Assembly (NCBI GenBank): GCA_016647705.1
Contig: CM028334.1
Span: 2,170,001-2,234,000, forward strand
DNA length: 64,000 bases
Reading direction: 5' to 3'
Origin: Eucommia ulmoides
Lineage: Eukaryota > Streptophyta > Magnoliopsida > Garryales > Eucommiaceae
Shown in pieces: positions 43,297 to 53,414 of this stretch (positions are counted from its first letter, which is position 1; each line of letters begins with the position of its first letter). The position numbers were made by a program, and so were the translations under genes. The notes under the pieces were generated by a model. The model was not told where the DNA came from and searched no databases. It worked only from the letters and a program-made list of their open reading frames with translations.

Positions 43297-43680
43297 TTAG
43301 AAATTGTTGTGCTTGAGTGCTCTGTAAACATTCGAGAGGCTGGTGGCGAACCCGTTTACTGCTTCTCCAACTAATAGGCCTTCGAATTCAGCCGCCTCTG
43401 AACGAACAATCTTTTAGATCTAAGGCCCGCGACAAAACCCACAAAAGATTACCTGAATCGAAGATGCGAAACAAAATCAAATCGATGAAGCCCCAACGCC
43501 GAACCTACCAGACTGCTACTACCGTGTGACCGAGCAAAACAGATCTCGACGAAACTCAGATCTACGATTTGGTCTGGAACAGAGCTCCGATCCCCTGCTC
43601 GCCTTCAGAAGCGCCGACGGCAAGGCGGCGGCAATGAAAACCCTAGTTCTTTTATGAGTTTTTCCCCTCTTACAAGAGCA
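43297..43680 (-). other. Captured gene 5' region with short exon, unrecognised
   Basis: The minus strand has leader-like GC-richer sequence (43440-43650) with a donor TTCAG|GTAATC near 43455, then an acceptor TTGTTCGTTCAG near 43400. The following open stretch, EAAEFEGLLVGEAVNGFATS plus LSNVYRALKHNNF, ends in TAA at 43297-43299. Base composition and splice signals differ from the AT-rich surroundings. The protein is not recognised. It lies inside the 41926 TIR pair. Confidence 0.45.
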
Positions 43681-44001
43681 AAGAAGATGAAGATTTATCG
43701 CAAGGCTTCATCGAAATCGGAAAAAAAAATAACGTGATTGAGCTTGGTGAGAGTTGAAGACAGGCTCATTAACATTTATGTAAATGCCAAGCGTGTCCCA
43801 ATGTTGAGTTGAGTTGGACTGGGCAAAACAATTTTTTTTTTTTTGTTTCTTATTTCTTTAGGATTTTAATAATCAATTTTCATTTTTTGGGTTGGGTTGC
43901 GTTGGGTTGGGTTGGGTTGGATTTTATGTTGCTAAACGCGTTCCCAAAAATCAATCCTAAAATTTTTGGGTTGGGTTGGAATAGAAACACTAACCAAACG
44001 G

Positions 44002-44755
44002 GTATATTCCCAAACAGTTGGAACAAAAACAAAAAATTAGAAATAATTATGTTTTATTTCTAAAAAGCATAATATTTTTTTTCAATATTTTTTTGGCTCT
44101 TACATTTCGAATTTTGTTTCCAATTTTTAGGGAACATAAACAAAAACCAGGTAACAAAAAACAGAGATGGAAACAATGAGGGGCGGTGAGGTCTCCTTTT
44201 TTACACTTGTAGCCCCCGTATTTATATTAAATACATCATATAGACACCCTCTAAAAAGTTTAGGATCAATGAAAACATAGAATGTCTAGGAATCCTGGTT
44301 GTATCGAGCCTATGAAGGCTCCGATGGCTTTTAATTAGGGATGGCAACGGTTTAATTTTGAATTGATTTCACCAAAAAATTAAAATGAAAACATTTGGTA
44401 TAATACCAAACCCAAAATCGAACTGTAAACGGCCTATTTTTTAAAATCAGTTTTTAAAATTGAAACCGCGAACCCATTAAGATTTTTTTATATATTTAAT
44501 TTTCTCTAGCAAGCAAGTTGGTATATTCAAAAACAAAAATAAACTAAAATATAAAACATGAATTCTAAACAAAATCAAAATCAAACCACAAAATCATTAT
44601 CATTAAAGGCGTGTTTGACACCGTGGAATTGGAAGGCTCGTATCTATTTCTAATTCCGTGGACCTCAATCTCTTATTTTGAAATCCACAACACAACTAAA
44701 AAAAATTCTAAAGTTGGTCTTTGGAATTCGAACCATTAAGGGAGGGGGGGGAATC
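44002..44755. other. Spacer, no gene
   Basis: AT-rich. A CGTGTTTGACACCGTGGAAT block near 44608 resembles a MITE end. No coding sequence. Confidence 0.4.
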
Positions 44756-47700
44756 CTCCCTACCAATTCATCGTCTTTGTCCTCGTTTCACATCTCTTTC
44801 TTTCTCATTCAAACTTTGACGACAATGATGAAATATTCTCTCTCTAAAACTTATCTGATTTTACTTTTTAAGAAATGACAGATTAACCTATTACCTAAGA
44901 TTTAATATAGAAAGTAGACAATTGAAGATTTATTATCTTATTTTTTTAATGTATTTAATGTATTACCTAAGATTTAATGTAGAAAGATAATATTTTTTTT
45001 TAGAAAATGGCGTATACCCTTAGTAGGGTTTATACTACTAACTTCTCTTGTCGTTTTTTTCGAAATAAAAATTTATTATTTAGGCAATGGAAGATTTATT
45101 ATCTTTCTTTCTTTCTTTTTTAATTTGTTAAAAATAAAGGGATAGAAAAGAATATGAGTAAAAAATATTTCTCTTTAAAAATGGGGTGTTTGCAAATTTT
45201 AAAAAAATATATATATATTTAAAATAAAAAAAATAAAAAATTTATGTCTTTTTACCAAAAAAAAAAAAAAAAATCAAAGGGGTAACCTATATTTTACAAA
45301 TAAAGTGGGAGGTTAGGGGTTTTGGAATTTTGTGGCTTTAGACGAAATAACAGATGAGATAAATGATATAAACCCTTTCATACTAAATATATCATATAGT
45401 TGATCTAAAATTTTTTGAATCAATGAAACATAGAAAGTCTAAAAATTGAAAAAAAAAATTCCAAGAAGTTTTGCAGTAAAATGTTAATACATCAGCTTAC
45501 GTGTACCTCAACTAATCACCTTTAAAGGTGATTTTAAGGATACACTTTTTCAAACCAGGTTGATACATTAAGAATTAAATTCAAGATTTAATTTTTGAAA
45601 TATTTTTATAAAAAAATTGAATCCTAATTGACAAAAAATAAATACATAAAAATAATCCTCCCCTTTACAAATCGGACTAACATTTCTCATATAAAAATCA
45701 CAAATCTAATAGGAGAAGATTTGTTTTTCCAAAAGACAATGCTAGTAAGATCTACTTTACTCCTAATCAATTATAGCTAACCCAAGAAGTCAGGTTAAAT
45801 ACTCTAATCACTTCTGAGGGCAATTTTAAGGGTATACTCTCCCACACTGACCTGGTGCGTTCAGAATTAAATTCAAGATTTAATTCGTAGAGTGTTTTTT
45901 GGGAAAATTGAATCTTAATTGACAAAAAAAAAAAAAAAAAAAAAAAAATCCTTTTTACAAATCGGACTAACATTTCTTAAATAAAAATCACAAATCTAAC
46001 AGGAGAAGATTTGTTTTTCCAAAAGACAATGCTAGATCTACTTTACTACTAATCAATTATAGAAAACCCAAGCACTCAAGTTAAGTATTCTAATCAATTA
46101 TAGCAAACCCAAGCATTCAAGTTAAGTATTCTAAAAAGGGTTACCTTTGGATAGAAAAAGATATTGATGGCTCTATGCTAAATTACTATTAGTTTTTCTT
46201 CTTTTTAAACCCTTTTTTTTTTTTTTTTTTCTCTTTTTCTTTTTCTTTTTCTTTTTCTTTTTTTTCTCTCTTTTTCTTTTTTTATTTTCTCCCTATCGAT
46301 TCATCATCTTTGTCCTCATTTCACATCTCTTTCTTTCTCATTCAAACTTCAACGACAATGATAAAATATTCTCTCTCTAAAACTTATATGATTTTACTTT
46401 TTAAGAAATGACAGATTAACCTATTACCTAAGATTTAATATAGAAAGTAGAAAATGGAAGATTTATTATCTTTGTTTTTTAATGTATTTAATGTATTATC
46501 TAAGATTTAATGTAGAAAGATAATATTTTTTTTAGAAAATGGTGTATACCCTTAGTAGGGTTTATACTACTAACCTCTCTTGTTATTTTGCCCAAATAAA
46601 AATTTATTATTTAGGCAATGAAAGATTTATTATTTTTTTTCTTTTTTTTTTTAATTTGTTAAAAATAAAGGGATAGAAAAGAATATGAGTAAAAAATATT
46701 TCTCTTTAAAAATGGGGTGTTTGCAAAATTCTTTTAAAAAAAATTAAAAAATTAAAAAAAAAAAAAAAGGGACATTTATGTCTTTTTACCCAAAAAAAAA
46801 AAATGATTAAAGGGGGTAACCTATATTTTTCAGATAAAGTGGGAGGTTAGGGGTTTTGGAGGTTTGTGGTTTTGGACAAAATGATAGATAAAATAAGTGG
46901 TATAAACCTCTTCATATTAATATATACCTAAAAAAAAAATCAATCAATGAAACATAGAAAGTCTAGAAATTGCAAATTTTTTTCCAATAAGTTTTACGGT
47001 AAAATGTGAATGGATCAGATTACGTGCACCTCAACTAATCATCTCTAAAGGTGATATTAAGGATATACTTTTTCATACTAGCCTAATACATTCAAGATTA
47101 AATTTAAGATTTAATTTTTGAAATATTTTCTAAAAAAAAAATGAATCCTAATTGACAATAAATAAATAAAAATAACTCTCCCCTTTACAAATCGGACTAC
47201 TATTTCTCATATAAAAACCAAAAATCTAGTAGGAGAAGATTTGCTTTTCCAAAAGACAATGTTAGTAAGATCTACTTTACTCCTAATCAATTATAGCTAA
47301 CCCAAGAAGTCAAGTTAAATACTCTAATCACTTCTGAGGGCAAATTTAAGGGTACACTCTCCCACACTGATCTGGTGCATTCATGATTAAATTCAAAATT
47401 TAATTCGTAGAGTATTTTTTGGGAAAATTGTATCTTAATTGACAAAAAAAAGAAAAAAAAAATCCCTTTTACAAATGGGACTAACATTTTTTAAATAAAA
47501 ATCGCAAATCTAATAGGAGAAGATTTGTTTTTCCAAAAGACAATGCTATTAAGATCTACTTTACTCCTAATCAATTATAGCAACCCCAAGCATTCAAGTT
47601 AAGTATTCTAAAAAGGGTTACCTTTGGATAGAAAAAGATATTGATGGCTCTATGCTAAATTACTATAAGTTTTTCTTCTTTTTTAACCTTTTTTTTTTTC

Positions 47701-49150
47701 TCTCTTTTTCTTTTTCTTTTTCTTTTTCTTTTTTTTTCTTTCTCCCTATCGATTCATCATCTTTGTCCTCGTTTCACATCTCTTTCTTTCTCATTCAAAT
47801 TTCGACGATAATGATGAAATATTCTCCCTCTAAAACTTATCTGATTTTACTTTTTAAGAAATGACAGATTAACCTATTACCTAAGATTTAATATAGAAAG
47901 TAGAAAATGGAAGATTTATTATCTTTTTTTTTTAATGTATTTAATGTATTATCTAAGATTTAATGTAGAAAGATAATATTTTTTTTTAGAAAATGGTGTA
48001 TACCCTTAGTAGGGTTTATACTACTAACCTCTCTTGTCATTTTGCCCAAATAAAAATTTATTATTTAGGCAATGAAAGATTTATTATCTTTTGTTTTTTT
48101 TTTTTAATTTGTTAAAAATAAAGGGATAGAAAAGAATATGAGTAAAAAATATTTCTCTTTAAAAATTGGGTGTTTGCAAATTTTTTTAAAAAATTAAAAA
48201 AAAAAAAAAAAGAAAAGAAAAGGACATTTATGTCTTTTTACCAAAAAAAAAAATGATCAAAGGGGGTAACCTATATTTTTCAAATAAAGTGGGAGGTTAG
48301 GGGTTTTGGAGGTTTGTGGTTTTGGACAAAATGACAAATAAGATAAGTGGTATAAACCCTTTCATACTAAATATATACCTAAAATTTTTTGAATCAATGA
48401 AACTTAGAAAGTCTAGAAATTGCAAATTTTTTTCCAATAAGTTTTACGGTAAAATGTGAATGGATCAGATTACGTGCACCTCAACTAATCACCTCTAAAC
48501 GTGATGTTAAGGATACACTTTTTCACACCAACCTGATACATTCAGGATTAAATTTAAGATTTAATTTTTAAAATATTTTCTAAAAAAAAATTGAATTCTA
48601 ATTGACAATAAATAAATAAAAATAACTCTCCCTTTTACAAATCGAACTACTATTTCTCATATAAAAACCAAAAATCTAATAGGAGAAGATTTGCTTTTCC
48701 AAAAGACAATGTTAGTAAGATCTACTTTACTCCTAATCAATTATAGCTAACCCAAGAAGTCAAGTTAAATACTCTAATCACTTCTGAGGGCAATTGTAAA
48801 GGTACACTCTCCCACACTGACCTGGTGCGTTCAGAATTAAATTCAAGATTTAATTCGTAGAGTGTTTTTTGGAAAAATTGAATCTTAATTGACAAAAAAA
48901 AAAAAAAAATGCCTTTTACAAATCGGACTAACATTTCTTAAATAAAAATCGCAAATCGAAGATTTGTTTTTCCAAAAGACAATGCTAGTAAGATCTACTT
49001 TACCCCTAATCAATTATAGCAAACCCAAGCATTCAAGTTAAGTATTCTAAAAAGGGTTACCTTTGGATAGAAAAAGATATTGATGGCTCTATGCTAAATT
49101 ACTATTAGTTTTTCTTCTTTTTTTGACCTTTTTTTATTTCTCTTTTTTTT
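44756..49150. repeat. Threefold tandem array, 1.45-1.53 kb units
   Basis: Units start with CTCCCTATCGATTCATC-like sequence at 44756, 46289 and 47742. Each contains TATACCCTTAGTAGGG, GTGGGAGGTTAGGGGTTTTG, CTAACCCAAGAAGTCA, GGGTTACCTTTGGATAG and a T/C tract in the same order. Each unit ends in GATGGCTCTATGCTAAATTA, a diverged DC1 5'-region block (compare 49278). The units are highly similar, so the amplification is young. Recurrent 65-70 residue minus-strand frames (for example 47287-47487) are AT-rich and not credible genes. Confidence 0.88.
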
Positions 49151-49980
49151 TTTTTTTTTTTTCTGTTTTTTTCTTTTTCCCTGGAATATAGCCCATCCTC
49201 TCTCTCTCTCCATCTCTCTTTAGAACAGTTGATGAAGGAATTCTTGAGTCTTGAGCAATGGCCTAATAATTGATGATACTGATGGCTCTCTGCTAAATTA
49301 CTATTATTTTTTATTCTTTTTTTTTCTTTTACTTTTTATTTTTTATTTTTCCCTAGATCCATCCTCTCTACCATCTTCACAAAAATGACAAGAAAACATT
49401 AGCGAATTCTTAGATTTATTTTAAACTGTTATTGAGATTTAACATAAAAAAAATGTTAGAGAATCTTTAGATTTGATTCAAACTGCTATTATGGATTTGT
49501 TTATTTTTTATAACTAAATGGCTACTTAGTTTAATTAAATTTTTAATCTATATGTTTTAATAGTTATTTGGTATTTCTCTTTGAACCCATATTTACCGTT
49601 TATTGTTGAATCTATATTTTTCGGTGATATTTATATGATGATCTAAACGTTACTTTTTTGAAAATGTAAACTTGTGGGGCTTTTTTCCACCTTTAGATTT
49701 TCAAAATAAAAATTTTATCTCCTCCCAATCCTCCTTCAGTGAGGATAAATAAAAATTAATTAATTAGGGAATTTTCAAAATACATTTCCACCACATTCGA
49801 ACAAACCCTCTAAAAAATTTAACCTACTATTTAATTAGCATCAGCTACATTATTTTTCACATAATTAATTTACATTAAAAAAACGATAATTTAGTTTAAA
49901 AACATATACTAATATAAACTCCGCGAGGTTTATAAATTGTCTGTCTTGTAGGTTTTACACTCAATCTTTGCTTTGCCCTT
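49151..49980 (-). repeat. Orphan DC1 5' region with PDS5-linked exon tail
   Basis: CTCTCTCTCTCTCTCC, GTTGATGAAGGAATTCTTGA and GATGGCTCTCTGCTAAATTA repeat the DC1 leader; 49500-49790 repeats its upstream flank. 49928-49980 is the end of the exon found complete at 52845-53019 and is cut at 49980 by foldback sequence. Confidence 0.68.
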
Positions 49981-50267
49981 AGAAGTTCACATACTGATAC
50001 AACTCATTTTACGTTAAAAATTTATTAATAATATTTTTAACTTTTGCAGGATTGAAAAACTGTGAAATTTAAAAGACTAAATATAACATTCTACAAATTT
50101 TTTAGAGTCTAAATAAATATACACCCTAGGGGATGAATATGAAAGTTTTCCTTAATATTCATGACAAATATGGTGATTACCGTATTTATCATGAAAATGT
50201 AATTGCCATATTTGTCATGAAAATGTAATTTCCGTTTTTCAAGGAATAGAAATAAGGGAGGAGGAGA

Positions 50268-50301
<34 letters not shown>

Positions 50302-50633
50302 GTTTGCGGGGGGCTGTTCAGTGATATTGAGAGGAAATAGGGATGGGGAACTGGGGTTGATAACCGTGGCCAACTCCGATTTCAAGTCAGCGATATTCAA
50401 ACCGGTGTTATGATGTCCGGCTTCAAAAAAATAAAAAGATAAAAATAAATCATATGACCGGGGTTAGTTATCCTGGTTTTAACATTTTTATTTATTTAAT
50501 GTCAGTGTTGAGAACACTGGCTTCATAAATCCGGTGTTTTCAACACCAACTAACTCTCTTTTGATAAATGAGTTTAAAATGGTGTTTTTTCATAAATTAA
50601 GTTTCTAATTTATATTTTTTATGTAAACAACTC
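49981..50633 (-). repeat. Inverted partial copy of foldback element 2
   Basis: Reverse complement of 56210 to about 56795, with the same GC modules (AACCGGTGTT, CCGGTGTTTTCAACACC), ending GTAAACAACTC. The next bases, GATGATGTATC, are the inverse of the target site of element 2. So it is a duplicated piece of a filled site, not an independent insertion. Confidence 0.82.
50270..50300. repeat. 31-base G homopolymer
   Basis: Uninterrupted G from 50270 to 50300, in the middle of the inverted foldback arm. The equivalent point in the other arm (about 56505) has only short C runs. Possibly an assembly or sequencing artefact. Confidence 0.9.
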
Positions 50634-50765
50634 GATGATGTATCTAAGGAAAAGAAAAAAGAAATAAAGAAAAATAAAAAATAAATAAAGAAAAAGAAAT
50701 AACGAAAAAGGAAGAAAAAAATGATACCTCTTTAGGAGAGAGCTATCACCAGCTCCAGTTATTTA
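50634..50765 (+). repeat. Inverted orphan DC1 5' region
   Basis: Reverse complement of about 56020-56209: GGAGAGAGCTATCACCAGCT and the A/G-rich tract mirror AGTGATAGCTCTCTCC and the C/T-rich tract. It marks the far end of the inverted duplication. Confidence 0.75.
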
Positions 50766-52085
50766 ACAACTAAATTAAACAAATAATAGGTATTTTAATT
50801 TTATATTTTTCTAATTATCAAATTTTCAGGGACCAAAGTGTATATTTTTAATTAAATAGCTAAATTAGAAAATTAAACTAACTAAAAATGTAATATGTTG
50901 ATTTATATTTTCCTACACATGTGAAAGGGACAAAAGTGTAATTTTTAATTTAACAACTAAATTAACAAATTAAATAAATACATTTTAAATTAAATAACGA
51001 AATTAAAAAATGAAACTAACTAACAATTTATTTTAAAACAATAGGTTGAATATTTAATATTTTTCTAATTGAAAAACTTTTAAGGGCCAAAGTGTATATT
51101 TTCCTACACATGTGAAAGGGGCGAAAGTGATTATCAAATTTTCACGGGCCAAATTGTATATTTTTAATTAAATAGCTAAATTAAAAAATTAAACTAACTA
51201 AAAATGTAATATGTTGATTTATATTTTCCTACACATGTGAAAGGGACGAAAGTATAATTTTTAATTTAAAAACTAAATTAACAAATAAAACAAAATAATA
51301 GGTATTTTAGTTTTATATTTTTCTAATTATCAAAATTTCAGGGGTCAAAGTGTATTTTTAATTAAATAGCTAAATTAGAAAATTAAACTAACTAAAAATG
51401 TAATATGTTGATTTATATTTTCATACACATAGGGCAAAAGTGTAATTTTTAATTTAACAACTAAATTAACAAAAGTGTAATTTTTAATTTAACAACTAAA
51501 TTAACAAATTAAATAAATACATTTTAAATTAAATAACAAAATTCAAAAATGAAACTAACTAACAATTTATTTTAAAACAATAGGTTGAAAATTTTATATT
51601 TTTGTAATTGAAAAAATTTCAGGGGCCAAAGTGTATATTTTTCTACACATGTGAATGGAGACAAAGTGTAATTTTTAATTTAACAACTAAATTAACAAAT
51701 TAAACTAACTAACTAATTAAACAACTAAACCAACAAATTAAATTAACAAAACAAACAAACTAACTAATAATTTATTTTAAAATAATATATTAAACATTTA
51801 TATTTTTCTAGTTGTTAAACTTTTAGGGGTCAAAGTGTATATTTTTTTAATTAAATAGCTAGAGTAAAAAATTAAACTAACTAACTAACATTTTTTTTTA
51901 AATAATATATTATTTTATATTTTCTTAAACATGTGAAAATGGCCAAAGTATAATTTTTAATTCAACAATTAAATTAACAAATTAAACTAACTAACTAACT
52001 AACAAATAAAGGTAAAAAATATACTAATTAAATTAACAAATAAATTAAAAAAACGTTAAAAATATACTAACCTGTAAATAGAGGA
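50766..52085. repeat. Degenerate tandem repeats, about 250-270 bp
   Basis: AATTTTCAGGGACCAAAGTG-type blocks near 50825, 51075, 51330, 51615 and 51825, each followed by TTTTAATTAAATAGCTA and TTCCTACACATGTGAAAGGG or its variants. AT-rich, non-coding. There are about five degenerate copies. Confidence 0.75.
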
Positions 52086-52844
52086 GTAGAAGTCTGAATA
52101 GAAGAAGTGTAACTAGAACAAAAAATATCAAAATGAAGAACAAATGAGAGAAGGAGCAAACGAAGAAGTGTGAATTTTAATGAAATCCGTTAAGTGATAT
52201 TTATAGGCGAAGTTGTGCACATATCCCGAGTTTTTAAAATTTCAAATTAAAGTATACCTATAAACCTATATAGGCAAAAGAAGGCAACCTTTTTAGGCTG
52301 CCTTCTTTTGCAGCTTTGGCCGGTCAAACGACCGGCCAAAGCAAACGGCGACCAGCCGTGCTAACGGTTGGTTGCCGTTTAAGTGATCCCGCCCTTCACA
52401 AGGGCGGGATCACATTTAAAAAAAAAAAAAAAATTAATTTCATCCCGCCCTTGTGAAGGACGGGATCAAATAAAAAAAAAAAAAAATTGTTGATCCCGCC
52501 CTTGTGAAGGGCGGGATCAAATTAAATTTTTTTTTTTTTTATCCCGCCGTTCACAAGTGCTGGATCAAAAAAAAATCGATTTCGCCCTTTTGAAGGGCAA
52601 AATGCATTACTCCGGTAATTAAGTTAAAAGGTGAATGGTTTCAGTAATTTTATTTTTTTTTAATATTTAATAGGTAAACAACTCATTTTCCAAATACATT
52701 TCCACCACATCCGAACAAACCTTCTAAAAATTTTAACCTGCTGTTTAATTAGCATAAGCTACATTATTTTTCACATAATTAATTTACATTTGAAAAAACG
52801 ATAATTTAGTTTAAAAACATATACTAATATAAACACCAGGAGGT
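52086..52844. repeat. Cluster of GC hairpins separated by A/T runs
   Basis: From 52265 to 52605: AGAAGGCAACC/GGCTGCCTTCT, GGCCGGTC/GACCGGCC, then four to five copies of GATCCCGCCCTT-x-AAGGGCGGGATC with poly(A) or poly(T) between. Left of it (52086-52260) is AT-rich leader-like sequence with no gene. Right of it, 52690-52844 repeats 49790-49930. Confidence 0.8.
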
Positions 52845-53019
52845 TTATAAATTGCTAGTCTTGTAGGTTTTACAGTCAATCTTTGCTTTGCCCTTAGATT
52901 TGTCACTTGTTTCAGCTACGTCGTCCTTCAGTTCTTGATCAGTACAAGAGTTTTCAAGGGTAGAATTGTCCATACGTTTAATGGCCTTTTTGGTACTCGA
53001 ATCATTGGCGAAAGTTCCA
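52845..53019 (-). pseudogene. Isolated exon, possibly of the PDS5-like gene
   Basis: Acceptor CTATAACTGTAG, then an open stretch GTFANDSSTKKAIKRMDNST, LENSCTDQELKDDVAETSDK, SKGKAKIDCKTYKTSNL ending in TAA at 52845-52847. It is hydrophilic, with Lys and Asp/Glu, like the low-complexity region that follows the HEAT repeats of plant PDS5. Degraded copies lie at 17118-17282, downstream of PDS5-like exons, and at 49928-49980. The PDS5 link is by position and composition only. Confidence 0.45.
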
Positions 53020-53414
53020 CTACAGTTATAGAATAATCAGAAACTTTAAAGCCCTGTTTGTTTAATGTTTTTGTTTCTAGATTTTGTTTGTATTCTTGAA
53101 AAATGATGAACATAAATATAAAAATAAATAAACAAAAAAAAAAAAATTTTGCGCTCTGTTCTCAGATTTTTAGAACAATTTTTTTGGAACAGAAATAAAA
53201 TATTCTCATTTTTCTATTTCATTCCTAATTTTGTGGAAATAGAGACATACATTTGGTAGCAGAAACACTAAACAAACGCCACCTAATTTTTTTTGGCAAT
53301 TTTGTTATGTTTATATAAATTTGTTCCGAAAAATTGAAAGTAGATTTCTTATTTTACCTTTAATTTGAAAAAAGTCTCCTACCCAATTGCAACTTGTGTT
53401 TTAGTCTCGCGTTT
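53020..53414. repeat. Duplicate of 17283-17720, no gene
   Basis: GCCCTGTTTGTTTAATGTTT, AACACTAAACAAACGCCACC and CCCAATTGCAACTTGTGTTT match the 17.3-18.3 kb flank. Confidence 0.65.

Larger units (their letters stand above)
41926..44001. mobile_element. TIR element enclosing other inserts (2.08 kb)
   Basis: CGTTTGGTTAGTGTTT at 41928-41943 and its exact inverse at 43985-44000. Inside are TTGAGTTGAGTTGAG and GGTTGGGTTGGGTTGG simple repeats near the ends, the 42121-42942 MULE-like element, an AT microsatellite and an exon-like fragment (43297-43680). It may be a hAT-type element that captured host sequence, or two related MITE ends around a larger insertion. Confidence 0.6.

Noticed and set aside
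47287..47487. Recurrent 65-68 residue minus-strand frames in the 1.5 kb array (45767, 47287, 48737)
   Set aside because: Similarity between them follows from tandem duplication; a poly-Phe stretch from an A-run and no domain or start context argue against a gene.
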